From: Clostridia bacterium
GTDB taxonomy: Bacteria > Bacillota > Clostridia > Christensenellales > UBA1242
Reading direction: 5' to 3'
Assembly: GCA_017466725.1 (NCBI GenBank)
Contig: JAFTTP010000001.1
Location: 88,610-152,609, forward strand
DNA: 64,000 bases
Shown: positions 33,543 to 42,729 of the stretch, piece after piece
How the letters are laid out: each line of letters starts with the position of its first letter
Position numbering within the stretch: position 1 is the first letter of the stretch
Program-made: the position numbers and the translations under genes
Notes under the pieces: model-generated
What the model was told of the DNA's origin: nothing
Databases searched by the model: none
The model's input: the letters and a program-made list of their open reading frames with translations, nothing else

Positions 33543-35614
33543 TCAAGCCTCCTAAAGTTTAATTTATCCCCGCCAAATGCCATATTGCCAAGTTTGTTAA
33601 ATGAATAGTCACATCCATCAACATATTTATTTGCAACGTGTTTAAATTCACCTTCGCCCAACGCGTAATTGGCAAATACTAAATTAAAATGATATTTATT
33701 ATTTATATCTTTAAATTCATTATAACTTAAATTTTCCTCAGATGCAATAAAAATTTCTAAATTATCAAAGTTTATCCGTACACCTACCATTTCATCCGAC
33801 AATGAAATGTATGTTAAGTTAAAGTCGCCTAAAATATATTCTTTGTCAAGTTCAAGCACAAAGTTTTCGCTAAAAGTACCCTCTTCAAAAGATACAAAAC
33901 TGCCAAAATACTCGTCCTGCAAGGCGTCATATCTTGATGCGGTTACACCTTGACTAGCTACAAACACATCAAACCCAGTTTTATATCGCTGCGCAAGTCT
34001 GCCCATAAGATAGCAGTCGCCGACAACCATCGTTTGCCCACCTTCACTTTTAAGCACCACGCTTGATTTACCATACTGCGAAATATATGAAATTGTAGGC
34101 AGACGATTAGTAGTAAAATAACCCCCTACGCAAGAAAACGCAAAACATAAAAGCACTACTGAAAAGGCAATAAATTTGCCACTTCCAAGCAAAATTAAAT
34201 AGTCGCTTACAATAAATGATGCAATGTAGAAAAGCAGCAAATTTAAATATCCCATGTTCTTCAAATAAAATTTAGTTTGTTCAACGTTAAAAAACTGCGC
34301 AAGCAACAAGATTAACGAAAACGCCCAGTCAACCACAATCAACAGCTTTGCCATAAACGGCAATATAAGAGAAAGAAAACTTATTGCAAAAAGAAGAGGA
34401 TATACAGCGCCAAAAATAGGGACAACTAAAAGATTTGCAAAAATTGAAAGAATATTAATTGAGCCGCCCATTAAACATAACAGCGGAAAAATTCCCACCT
34501 GCGCAGCAATGCCAACCGCAAGCGTATCACCACACACTTTTGGCATAATCTTTTTAAGCAGCCTTTGCACAACCGGCATAATCACATTTATTCCAACCAC
34601 ACAAAACACACTCATCAAAAAGCCAACATCCAGCCCGCTAAGAGGCCTAAACAAGCATATTATAAATCCGGCAAGCCCAAGCGAATTTAGTCCATCATAC
34701 TTGCGGCCAAACAGTTTGCTTAACATAAACACAATGCCCATTATTCCCGCTCGAAGTACCGATGGCGTCCAGTTGCATAGGTAAGCATAAAAGAATATAA
34801 AAATTATAGTAATGGCCAAATTTGCGTATTTATTAACCTTGCACTTTTTAAGCAGACCAAAAATAAGCGAAATTAAAAAGCTTACATGCAAACCACTTAC
34901 TGTTAATATGTGAATTATGCCCGCACCTTGATATGATGAGTAAACATCACCATCAAGATTGTTTTTATCACCAAACAATGATGCATAAGCCGTTGCAGCA
35001 TTTACCTCTGTCATGTTTGCGTATAAAGATTGCTTGATTGACAGGCGAACCTGCTCATCAAATGTTTGATAGCCATCAGCAACAACAGCGTACTTATAAT
35101 TACAATTTGCATAATACCTTACACCACTGCGATAGCATGAACTGTTAAACGAGCCAAGCGTAAAAGCGTGTACATTTTCAAGTTGACTTTCAAAAGAAAT
35201 AAAACTACCCACCTTTGGCAAGTTGTAACAGTTTGTTATTTCAACACTGACATTTGCCTCATTTTTACCATCAATTTTTACATGGTCTAAAACTACAGTA
35301 TAAGAATATTTATCTTCGCTTATATTATCAGTAATTCTACCCACGACTGCCGTCTTGCCTACATACTCTTTTGTATTAAACGATTGACTAATCCCAACAA
35401 AGTACCAGCAACCACCAACAATCAAACATATTATGAGCGCTGCCATTTGTTTGAAATATTTTTTGATGATGCAGTACAGTGCAAGTAGCACTGCCAAAAT
35501 AGCGGTGACCACAATATATTCAATCTGTCCATTGAAAATATTTCTTACCACATTTATGCCTAGTAAGAACATCAAGAAAGGATAAAACAGCCACCTAAAA
35601 TTCATCTTTTTCAT
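33539..35614 (-). CDS. comEC: DNA uptake channel ComEC/Rec2, degenerate C-terminal domain
   Basis: Membrane channel for transforming DNA. 691 aa: an N-terminal helix pair and OB-like domain (about 55-190), then the competence domain with GAGIIHILTVSGLHVSFL and many helices (about 215-500). The C-terminal part keeps the beta-lactamase-like strand pattern (SSVVLKSEGGQTMVVGDCY) but I see no HxHxDH metal-binding motif, so the nuclease-like domain seems degraded. No obvious ribosome binding site precedes the ATG. A Spo0A box lies 57 bases upstream. Confidence 0.93.
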   Translation of the reverse strand: MKKMNFRWLFYPFLMFLLGINVVRNIFNGQIEYIVVTAILAVLLALYCIIKKYFKQMAALIICLIVGGCWYFVGISQSFNTKEYVGKTAVVGRITDNISEDKYSYTVVLDHVKIDGKNEANVSVEITNCYNLPKVGSFISFESQLENVHAFTLGSFNSSCYRSGVRYYANCNYKYAVVADGYQTFDEQVRLSIKQSLYANMTEVNAATAYASLFGDKNNLDGDVYSSYQGAGIIHILTVSGLHVSFLISLIFGLLKKCKVNKYANLAITIIFIFFYAYLCNWTPSVLRAGIMGIVFMLSKLFGRKYDGLNSLGLAGFIICLFRPLSGLDVGFLMSVFCVVGINVIMPVVQRLLKKIMPKVCGDTLAVGIAAQVGIFPLLCLMGGSINILSIFANLLVVPIFGAVYPLLFAISFLSLILPFMAKLLIVVDWAFSLILLLAQFFNVEQTKFYLKNMGYLNLLLFYIASFIVSDYLILLGSGKFIAFSVVLLCFAFSCVGGYFTTNRLPTISYISQYGKSSVVLKSEGGQTMVVGDCYLMGRLAQRYKTGFDVFVASQGVTASRYDALQDEYFGSFVSFEEGTFSENFVLELDKEYILGDFNLTYISLSDEMVGVRINFDNLEIFIASEENLSYNEFKDINNKYHFNLVFANYALGEGEFKHVANKYVDGCDYSFNKLGNMAFGGDKLNFRRLD

Positions 35615-35670
35615 GTAAATTCAAAATAATATTATCAAAACAGTGTAAATTTTCAAAATATTTTGCATAT

Positions 35671-35679
35671 TTTGTCGAA
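35671..35679 (+). promoter_or_regulatory. Consensus Spo0A box upstream of comEC
   Basis: TTTGTCGAA, exact match to TTTGTCRAA; a second TTTGTCA-type half lies at 35689-35695. Positioned between comEC and the holin end of the phage module. Confidence 0.45.
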
Positions 35680-35701
35680 TTTTCCCGTTTTGTCACCAAA
35701 T

Positions 35702-35734
35702 AAAAAAGAGATGCTTTAATTCAGCACCTCTTTC
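35702..35734 (-). terminator. Terminator of the phage head module
   Basis: AAGAGGTGCT/AGCATCTCTT stem (one mismatch) with TTTTTTA tail on the minus strand, just after the second holin gene. Confidence 0.82.
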
Positions 35735-35741
35735 CATATTG

Positions 35742-36011
35742 TTATTCTTCAGTTTTTTGTTGCTCTGTTTCTGTAGCTTTTGCATCCTCTTCACATTCAA
35801 CTTCCGCCTCAGCCTCTTGAGCATCCTCTTTTTTAGTTCCACTCATAGAAACAACGCCAAGCGCAACCAAAACGCCCGCCACCGCCATAATAACATTTTC
35901 AACCAGTTTGCTTTCAATTTTAAAGCCAAACAGATCGCCCAAAGCGTTGATTAAAATTACAACAGCGCCGGCAAACGCCGTCCAAAAACCATAAGTTTTA
36001 AATATCTTCAT
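35742..36011 (-). CDS. Holin-like small membrane protein
   Basis: 89 aa with two predicted membrane helices (about 7-27 and 37-57, between them GFKIESKLVEN) and a long acidic Glu/Ala/Thr-rich C-terminus. The layout and opening (FKTYGFWTAFAGAVVILINALGD, shown in part) match phage holins that control membrane lysis. It overlaps the UviB-like gene by four bases. No endolysin gene lies nearby. Confidence 0.65.
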   Translation of the reverse strand: MKIFKTYGFWTAFAGAVVILINALGDLFGFKIESKLVENVIMAVAGVLVALGVVSMSGTKKEDAQEAEAEVECEEDAKATETEQQKTEE

Positions 36012-36226
36012 TCTTCCTCCCTCGAAATCATTTCTTTAAGGTCGGCAAGTTCTTCCCGAACCTTTTCAATAACAATTAGATGCGTGGAAAGTTCGTTAAT
36101 GGTATTGCGATAGGCTTGTTCTCTTTTTTGACTGTCTCTAAGTTGATAAAAAAGCAAAAAGACGAAAAGCATTGCAAAAATTCCATTGCTTACCACCGAG
36201 CCTATAAGTTCTGTCCAGAAATCCAT
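36008..36226 (-). CDS. BhlA/UviB-type holin-like protein
   Basis: 72 aa: one N-terminal membrane helix (about 6-28, VVSNGIFAMLFVFLLFYQL) followed by a charged helix (RDSQKREQAYRNTINEL). This is the plan of BhlA/UviB bacteriocin-release holins (GIFAxLFVxLLFY-K/R). Co-directional with the head genes and last but one of the module. Confidence 0.7.
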   Translation of the reverse strand: MDFWTELIGSVVSNGIFAMLFVFLLFYQLRDSQKREQAYRNTINELSTHLIVIEKVREELADLKEMISREEE

Positions 36227-36267
36227 ATTTTCCTCTTTTTATCCGCCCCTTCGAGCATTTTATTGGT

Positions 36268-36294
36268 CAAGAGTTTTTCTCTCAAAAACTCTTG
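36268..36294. repeat. Perfect hairpin between head genes and holin genes
   Basis: CAAGAGTTTTT/AAAAACTCTTG, 11 pairs and a five-base loop, with no T-run after it. It may separate expression of the structural and lysis parts by processing. Confidence 0.55.
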
Positions 36295-36332
36295 ATAATT
36301 TATCAAATCAATATGATTTCTGTTTAAAATCT

Positions 36333-37817
36333 TCATTTAGACACCGTAACAACAAAATTACTTATATAATCATCGTCTTCGCCCAGCCCGGCAATTTCAA
36401 TGCCAAATGTGTTACCCGCCAGATTTGCGCTTATTTTTTGCACCTCACTGCCGCCTTTAACAAAAAAGTTTTTCTCGCCTTCTTCGCTTGTAAGCGTTAC
36501 TTTACAATCTGAAAGTGAATAAATTAAAAATGATTTAATTCTTTTTCTTTGCCCCGGCATGTCAAAGTCAAGCTTTCCACTTTTCCACAAATTTGCATAT
36601 CTTTGCCCAAAAACACTTCCATTTTTTACAAGCTGACCAATTTTACCTTTATTGTCATTATAAAAACAAACAACAAGTTTAGATTTTAAATTGTTTGTAA
36701 GCGCAAGCATCTGCCTTACATCTACACCTCTAAGCAAATCAACCTGCTTGTTTTCAATGTCATAGACAAGTAAAAGGTTGTTTTTAAATCCGCTTTCACT
36801 GTTTTCGCAGCCAATCTTTTCACCATCATCAAAATTTGCTCTGCAAGCCAAAAAGTACTTACCATCAAAACACTCTGCGCTCATATAGCGGGCATCTTGC
36901 CCTTTAATTAAATCGAGGCACTTAATTGGCACATCCTTCACGCTTGAGCCATTAAACACTTTAAGTTTGTCCCCTTCCATAAAATATATGTTGTCACCAA
37001 ACTCTACAATTGTGTTTGGTTGAATATATTCCGACGCTTTATACATGTGACTTATGGCAAATGTCTCGTTGTTGCTGTAAACCGAAACTTGCGTTATGCC
37101 AAAATCTCGAAAAATATAGAGATAGTCATTAAAAGAAATAATTTTGTTTAAGTCGCCTCTCTCATCGGTAAAATCCAAATCACTTGTATGCGTATCATCC
37201 CAATTGATAAAATCAGAGTCTGTATAAACAAGCGTGCCTCTTGCCGATGCCGTTATGGCAAAAAGTTTTCCATAATGGTCGCAACACGAAATAATGCCTT
37301 GCGCCTCACTTTCTTTTGTCCAGCCTGCACCAGAGATGACCATGGTGTTGCCATCTTTACCAGACAGCAAAATTGCATCTTGCTTGTCATAACGATAATT
37401 TGTTATGTACGGAAGAGATGTAAAGTTTGTTTGAACAAAAAATGGTGACGTTCTAGGCTTAAAAATATTGTCAAAGCAAACATAATTTTCGTCATTGTAG
37501 TAAAAAAGATAGTTGCAATCTCTATCACTGTTTTTATCATACCACTTTAGTTTCCAAATTTTGCTTACCTCATTTCCCCTTACTGCAAACTCATGCTCAT
37601 CATCCAAATTCTCTTCACTAATTGGCGAAGTGAATTCTTTAAAGCCATAGCCACTTCTTAAACTGCCATCTTGCGAAATGAAATTGTAAGAAACTTTTGC
37701 CTGCCCTATTTTGAGAAGTTGATCGTCATCTTTGTTGTTTTGTTCCATTTTGAAAATATCAAATTCAAACTGTTTTTCGCTTTCTTTTTTAGATGTCAAC
37801 TTTTTCTTTATAAACAT
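36333..37817 (-). CDS. Podovirus-type beta-propeller tail/connector protein
   Basis: 494 aa from ATG 37817, sharing one base with the preceding stop (TAATG) behind AAGGAG. About six or seven beta-propeller-like repeats are visible (segments such as GKLFAITASARGTLVYTD, NDYLYIFRDFGITQVSVYS, GDNIYFMEGDKLKVFNGS), each strand-rich with a small-residue turn. In P22-like phages a similar-length beta-propeller (gp10 type) closes the portal after packaging and sits in the same gene order. Homology is by length, fold pattern and position only. Confidence 0.6.
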   Translation of the reverse strand: MFIKKKLTSKKESEKQFEFDIFKMEQNNKDDDQLLKIGQAKVSYNFISQDGSLRSGYGFKEFTSPISEENLDDEHEFAVRGNEVSKIWKLKWYDKNSDRDCNYLFYYNDENYVCFDNIFKPRTSPFFVQTNFTSLPYITNYRYDKQDAILLSGKDGNTMVISGAGWTKESEAQGIISCCDHYGKLFAITASARGTLVYTDSDFINWDDTHTSDLDFTDERGDLNKIISFNDYLYIFRDFGITQVSVYSNNETFAISHMYKASEYIQPNTIVEFGDNIYFMEGDKLKVFNGSSVKDVPIKCLDLIKGQDARYMSAECFDGKYFLACRANFDDGEKIGCENSESGFKNNLLLVYDIENKQVDLLRGVDVRQMLALTNNLKSKLVVCFYNDNKGKIGQLVKNGSVFGQRYANLWKSGKLDFDMPGQRKRIKSFLIYSLSDCKVTLTSEEGEKNFFVKGGSEVQKISANLAGNTFGIEIAGLGEDDDYISNFVVTVSK

Positions 37818-38368
37818 TAAATCCAACTCCTTCTAGGAATTTTGACTTCGCTTTTACGTCTAAGCATAATTTGAAGCGAGCCTTTAAACCGCTCTTCCCA
37901 AATGTTGGCATCCTCATAAAGATTGTTGATGAAAAAGTATTCACGCGCCACCCCGTATGCATATATACGCTCTGGTAAGTTTGATGTAAATTCTTCGTCA
38001 ACGCTAAGCGCCATAGCCGGCGTTGAATAAATCACCTCAACATCTTTGGCGCAAACAAAAATGTAATCCTCAAAAATTTTGTAATGTACATTACGTCCAT
38101 ACTTATCTTTAACAGCATAAATTTCAAGCACATCATTTGCAAATGAGCTAAATTCTAATTTGAAATTTTTAACAACAAACTTTTCAACTTGCATAATAGG
38201 CTGATACTCTGATGCAATTTCCTCTCTAATAAGATTAAAACATTTTACAAGTTTTTCTTGCAGTGCAACATTTTCGTCAGACAATTCGCCCCCTGCATTT
38301 AAAACACTTGCCAGTTCATCTTTCCCAACAAAATCACAAGCTTTAATTATAATATCCTTTACTTTCAT
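37817..38368 (-). CDS. Head-completion (gp4-like) adaptor protein
   Basis: 183 aa, mostly helical: KVKDIIIKACDFVGKDELASV opening (shown in part), LQEKLVKCFNLIREEIASEYQPI, a beta stretch and helix-rich C-terminus (YAYGVAREYFFINNLYEDA). The plan and position between coat and propeller genes match podoviral adaptor proteins that attach below the portal. Overlaps the next gene upstream by four bases. Confidence 0.6.
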   Translation of the reverse strand: MKVKDIIIKACDFVGKDELASVLNAGGELSDENVALQEKLVKCFNLIREEIASEYQPIMQVEKFVVKNFKLEFSSFANDVLEIYAVKDKYGRNVHYKIFEDYIFVCAKDVEVIYSTPAMALSVDEEFTSNLPERIYAYGVAREYFFINNLYEDANIWEERFKGSLQIMLRRKSEVKIPRRSWI

Positions 38369-38676
38369 ATAATCTCCTTAAGCAAGCTAACCTGCTCTTT
38401 TAAATTTTTCTCATACAATTTTTGGTTGCTCTTTTCAATTTCTTCAATTAATTTATCTCTATTTTCTCGCCTTGTTTTAACCGCATAGTCAAGCGTGCGT
38501 GCATCTAAAACATCATAGGGCACTTTAAAACAATAACTATTTTTTGTCTGTGCATTAGAGTGCACTTCAAAGCATTTATTTTGCCAGTTGTAATATACTT
38601 CATAACTAGGGTCTATGTTTTTCAAACGTTGACAGATAAAATAAACATCACTTTGTATTTTCATTAATTTGACCAA
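38365..38676 (-). CDS. Small conserved phage structural-cluster protein
   Basis: 103 aa if started at TTG 38676, which has GGAGG at ideal spacing; the next ATG at 38664 is too far from the site. It has a beta start (YEVYYNWQNKCFEVHSN), the VPYDVLDARTLDYA motif and a long helical C-terminus (TRRENRDKLIEEIEKSNQK). Proteins with this VPYD-LDARTxD pattern occur in phage head regions of Firmicutes; function unknown. Confidence 0.6.
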   Translation of the reverse strand: MVKLMKIQSDVYFICQRLKNIDPSYEVYYNWQNKCFEVHSNAQTKNSYCFKVPYDVLDARTLDYAVKTRRENRDKLIEEIEKSNQKLYEKNLKEQVSLLKEII

Positions 38677-38759
38677 AAGAGCCTCCTTTTTGTATGAAAA
38701 AGAGCAAAAAACTAGATTTTTTAATGTTTTTTGCCCTCTTCTACACAAATTTTATTAAA

Positions 38760-39938
38760 TTAGTTTACAAATGGATTTGTTACTGTTGAACTAATCCCAG
38801 AAATTTTTGCTTGTCCACAAGGCTTATCACAAATAAGTTCGCCATATTTTACAAGTGTTGCACTGTAAGTTGGATATCCTTGATTTTGTTTTAAAATTCT
38901 TCCATCTTCACCTTCAAGCCATTTCCAATCGCAAAGTTCATGAAGGGTGAAATCATTTGTATTAAGAAGATACATTGTATCGTCATCCACAAATCTATCA
39001 GCAACAACAGGAATGCCGTTGTGAGTAATTGTTTTATATCCGCCTTCAAGCTCGGCAACTTCAATGTTTCTTCTGTATGCACCAAGATATTCTTGATATG
39101 CTCTGCGCACCTTGCTTGAACATGAAATGAAGTTGATTTGACTGTCTGTATTCATATCAAGGAAATCAATTGCCTCTTGAATTAAAATGTCAGAAATTTC
39201 AGTTGACGCTGTGCTTACAAAAGGTTTAAGCCAAGGATACTCGGTTTTAGATACACCGTAAATTTCAGTTTGAGTTTCGTCAAAAATTTTGCCAAGACCA
39301 GAAATTTCATAGTCTTTAGAACCTTGAACATAAAGTTTGTCGCCTGCAGTTACTGTAGCATTGCCAGAGAATTTAAACGTCTTGTTAACTCTGTCAACAT
39401 ATACAACTTTAATTGGAGCTGCGCTTGTTTTACTGTCACCAGTATAAACATCAATAAGCATGCCTTCAATTAAGTTGTTTACTTTGTCACAAGCAACTGT
39501 ATTGTCATCAACAGATGCAACTGTTGCAATAAGACCTGTTCCGTCACCATAAATCATTCTTCCAAGATTGAAAGAGCTTGCCTTAACAAGACCTTCCATT
39601 TCATCAGACAAAAGGTTTACAAAAGCACCTGCGTTGTTTGCAGAAGCCCTTACAGCTTTGTCTGAAATTTCAATTTTACCAAATAAGTTTTTAAGTTCGC
39701 TTACAAATTGAACATATCCATTTCCGCTTGCAGTTGGAAGTGCACCAGTTTCACTTCCTGCACCAACGCCACCATTAATTCCAAATGGAGCAAGTTTACG
39801 GATTTCTTTTCCCCAAACATCCTTGTTTGAGCGTTTAATTTTTGCTAAAAGTGGGTTTGCATTTACATTAAGTTGATTTGCAACAACACCAAGATACACT
39901 TCTTTAAGTGCGTTTTCAGCAGTTTGTAATGTTACCAT
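38760..39938 (-). CDS. Major capsid (coat) protein, P22/HK97-fold type
   Basis: 392 aa. N-terminus MVTLQTAENALKEVYLGVV, then ANPLLAKIKRSNKDVWGKEI, a SELKNLFGKIEISDKAV strand, a probable inserted beta domain (about 165-215, VDRVNKTFKFSGNATVTAGD) and the C-terminal capsid core (NFISCSSKVRRAYQEYL, GIPVVADRFVDDDTMYLLN, QNQGYPTYSATLVKYGEL). Order and motifs match phage coat proteins with the HK97 fold. GGAGAG precedes ATG. It follows scaffold and portal as in tailed phages. Confidence 0.82.
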   Translation of the reverse strand: MVTLQTAENALKEVYLGVVANQLNVNANPLLAKIKRSNKDVWGKEIRKLAPFGINGGVGAGSETGALPTASGNGYVQFVSELKNLFGKIEISDKAVRASANNAGAFVNLLSDEMEGLVKASSFNLGRMIYGDGTGLIATVASVDDNTVACDKVNNLIEGMLIDVYTGDSKTSAAPIKVVYVDRVNKTFKFSGNATVTAGDKLYVQGSKDYEISGLGKIFDETQTEIYGVSKTEYPWLKPFVSTASTEISDILIQEAIDFLDMNTDSQINFISCSSKVRRAYQEYLGAYRRNIEVAELEGGYKTITHNGIPVVADRFVDDDTMYLLNTNDFTLHELCDWKWLEGEDGRILKQNQGYPTYSATLVKYGELICDKPCGQAKISGISSTVTNPFVN

Positions 39939-40016
39939 TTTCTCTCCTTTTTCATAAAAAACATAAAATTTTTAGTTTTTATTTGAAAAAAATGTAGAAT
40001 TTATTTAATTATTAAT

Positions 40017-40667
40017 TCAACTAAACATCTTATCCACCAAACTCTTTGCATCGGCAAGAGTTTTAGGAGTGTCAGGTTTTACGCTTGACACCCTAGAACC
40101 CGCACGTGATGAGATTGTGATTGGCGGCTTAGATTTATTTAAATCGTTTAGATAATTTTCAATAATTTTGTTTTTTACATTTTCATCAGATAAAACATAT
40201 TGATTGATTATTGGGTCGCTTAATTTATCACCCTGTTTAAGATGATTTAACACAACATTCGCCCAAGCAACCTCGTATGGACTATGCTGCGAAGAAGAGT
40301 ATGTTTTAAATCTTTCTAAAATTTCCTCTTCATACATTTTTGCCTCGCTGTTACCTTCAAGGAACTTGCCAAACACCTCTTGATTAAACCCTTCATTTTC
40401 TTGCGAATTATCTTCCTCGCTTTCATCTTCTACTTTTTGTTCATCTTCGGCTTGCAATGTTTTATCTTTTTGATATTGGCTTAGCAATTGGCACTTTTTG
40501 GTAAATTCGCTCTGCAAATTCTCATATGCGTCCATAAGAGCTTGCACATTTTTGAATTTCCCAAGTTCTGCGCCTTGAGAGCCAGTTTCGCCCACAGCCT
40601 CAATTTCATTTGCTTTATCCAAAGCAGGGGCTGGCATTATAACTGGTTGTTCTCTGTTTTCTTCCAT
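40017..40667 (-). CDS. Capsid scaffolding protein
   Basis: 216 aa, acidic and coiled-coil rich: EIEAVGETGSQGAELGKF, then KNVQALMDAYENLQSEFTKK, a Glu/Asp/Ser-rich middle (DESEEDNSQENEGF) and a C-terminal helix-turn with PDTPKTLADAKSLVDKMF. Length, charge and position between portal and coat genes fit a tailed-phage scaffold. Confidence 0.72.
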   Translation of the reverse strand: MEENREQPVIMPAPALDKANEIEAVGETGSQGAELGKFKNVQALMDAYENLQSEFTKKCQLLSQYQKDKTLQAEDEQKVEDESEEDNSQENEGFNQEVFGKFLEGNSEAKMYEEEILERFKTYSSSQHSPYEVAWANVVLNHLKQGDKLSDPIINQYVLSDENVKNKIIENYLNDLNKSKPPITISSRAGSRVSSVKPDTPKTLADAKSLVDKMFS

Positions 40668-40670
40668 AAT

Positions 40671-42515
40671 TTATTCCTCCATTTTTTTATGTTGATTGAT
40701 GTGTTTTAAAAATCTTTCTTCTAAAGTTTCATCTCTCGCGCACTTATCTTCAAAATCTTGACCAAGCATAAAGGCAATGTGCTCGTTAATATGTAGCGAG
40801 TGATTGTCAATTTCAATTGCTTTCACATCTTGTCCATTTAATATTTTCAAGTTTTCATTGCCGGCTTTTTTAATGTGCAATTCACCCACGTCTTGAGCAC
40901 TTTCCCAAACGCCCATACCAAGCATTTCAATCACCTTGCTTTTCATCTTGTTTGAAAGATTTCCCCTCTCATCGTTAAGCACGCCACGGTCAAGAAGTTC
41001 CAAAACAAGTTCTCTGCGTTTTGCCAAACTTTGCAAATCATCTGTTTGATTTTCAATAATAATGTCATCACTTGAAATGTCTGATGATGTAAAATAAAAC
41101 ATTTCAATTTCGCCATTTTCGCCAACAATACGTTCAAGCCTTGGCACAATTGCATATTGCTTATAAAGTTTAAGTATTTTTTGTGCAATTGCCTTTGTTG
41201 CATGCTTAATGCTTTCCACTGAGGCGTTAAGCCTAGTTTCATCTTGACTTATCATAAGTTCCATGGCAATACCACTCATTGAGGATGTCAAACCATTTGC
41301 ACTTAAAAGGTCACTTACGCCACTGATGTTTTTAAACTCATCAATTAGAAATTCTTCTTCTTTTTCAATTCCATTTGGCAAACTTTCACCTTGAAGATAT
41401 TTTGGCTCTACTGCCCCTTGACGATACACCAAAACCTTGCCCGGACAAAGCCCTTCTTCTTCTAAATTATCAAGGTCAACCGAGCCATCTTCCACACTCA
41501 ATACGCCAAGAGAAAGACGGTTTATAAATTCATGCTTACGATTTTTAACTGCATTGTACGCTCTTTGAACTGGCACAAGCCTTTCAATAACACTTGTCCC
41601 CCAAAAACTGCCCGGCTCTATTATTGAGGTCTGCTTAATAAATGGGAAGTCGCGTTTGCCATCTGTACCAACCGCAAAAGGAAGTTCGCCATCATAAACA
41701 AGTTGATCGCCAGCGACAATTGTAAGGCGCCCAAATGGATAAGCCTCGCTTTCTTTTTCATATTTTTCAATTACAATTACGCTGTTGTCTTTGACACTTT
41801 CAACAATTTTTGAAACGGTGCCATTAAAGCCAAGTCCGCCCACGCCAACAGAAACTCCATCTAATGAATATGTATTTACGTTTTGTCCTTTAACATTAAT
41901 CCCATACATATTTTTCACTTGTTCCACAGAGTATGCTTTTGCATGAATAATGCTTTGACAGTCCTCAATACGCTCGCAAACACTGCTGTCTGGATAAATT
42001 TCAAAAGGACTTACCACAGAAAAGTCAACTTCACCACTTCGAATTGGCACACCGTTTTCATCCTGTCCAAGCACCTGACCTGCATTGCCATTCCAGCCAA
42101 TTTTATAAAACACCGTTCCACAAACTTCAGACCACTTGATTGCTTGATTTATTTTCTCATCAATTTCAAGTCTATTTCTTACAGATTGAATAATCTTCTT
42201 CGAAACTTTTGCCGCCTGCTTATCCCTTTCGTCATTGGTTGCTGGAATAATATTAATGTCTGGCTTAATTTTAGAAAGTTTTGCATAACGAATGTCATAT
42301 ATAGGCGCAATATGATTAAACACCTCTCTCTGTTGCCAGAAAAATTGCCTATCTTGCTCTTCCAAGTTGCCGCCATATCCAACATTGCAATATTGATTAC
42401 CCATCAAAAAGTTCATGTTGATTTGCCAAATTAGGTCAAAACTTTTTCGCTCTTGCGCCCTTCTTTTAAAATCATCCACAACTTCTTTAACAAGTTTTTC
42501 TTCTGCTTTAGTCAT
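40671..42515 (-). CDS. Phage portal protein, P22 type
   Basis: 614 aa, in the size range of P22-like portals. Helical opening (FKRRAQERKSFDLIWQINMNFL), NIIPATNDERDKQAAKVSKK, the FSVVSPFEIYPDSSV portal motif, KTSIIEPGSFWGTSVIERLVPVQRAYN-like segment (here QTSIIEPGSFWGTSVIERL), and a C-terminal coiled coil. The SGVSDLLSANGLTSS loop and MELMISQDETRLN are typical of gp1-like portals. AAGGAGG precedes ATG; it overlaps the Zn-protein gene by eight bases. Confidence 0.85.
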   Translation of the reverse strand: MTKAEEKLVKEVVDDFKRRAQERKSFDLIWQINMNFLMGNQYCNVGYGGNLEEQDRQFFWQQREVFNHIAPIYDIRYAKLSKIKPDINIIPATNDERDKQAAKVSKKIIQSVRNRLEIDEKINQAIKWSEVCGTVFYKIGWNGNAGQVLGQDENGVPIRSGEVDFSVVSPFEIYPDSSVCERIEDCQSIIHAKAYSVEQVKNMYGINVKGQNVNTYSLDGVSVGVGGLGFNGTVSKIVESVKDNSVIVIEKYEKESEAYPFGRLTIVAGDQLVYDGELPFAVGTDGKRDFPFIKQTSIIEPGSFWGTSVIERLVPVQRAYNAVKNRKHEFINRLSLGVLSVEDGSVDLDNLEEEGLCPGKVLVYRQGAVEPKYLQGESLPNGIEKEEEFLIDEFKNISGVSDLLSANGLTSSMSGIAMELMISQDETRLNASVESIKHATKAIAQKILKLYKQYAIVPRLERIVGENGEIEMFYFTSSDISSDDIIIENQTDDLQSLAKRRELVLELLDRGVLNDERGNLSNKMKSKVIEMLGMGVWESAQDVGELHIKKAGNENLKILNGQDVKAIEIDNHSLHINEHIAFMLGQDFEDKCARDETLEERFLKHINQHKKMEE

Positions 42516-42729
42516 TTTCCCTCCTTAATTTTTTGTTCAATTTAAATTTGCTTGTTGTGCCTTTTGGTGTCTGCATCTTTGCAATAGCTTGATACATACC
42601 ATTTAAGCATTCGCCACAAAAGCATAAATCTCGCTTGATTATCCCTTTTGTGGTAAAAGAATACTCAGCCAAATTTTTGCAACCGTAAAAGTCACATTTT
42701 GCCTTATGTGCACATTTGTTAATTTCCAT
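42508..42729 (-). CDS. Small zinc-finger-like protein of the head module
   Basis: 73 aa with CAHKAKCDFYGCKNLAE and LCFCGECLNGMYQAI, giving six Cys and one His in zinc-ribbon-like spacing, then a basic tail. It overlaps the portal gene and the upstream 108-aa gene, so all are one transcript. Function unknown; a packaging or regulatory role is only positional. Confidence 0.62.
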   Translation of the reverse strand: MEINKCAHKAKCDFYGCKNLAEYSFTTKGIIKRDLCFCGECLNGMYQAIAKMQTPKGTTSKFKLNKKLRREND

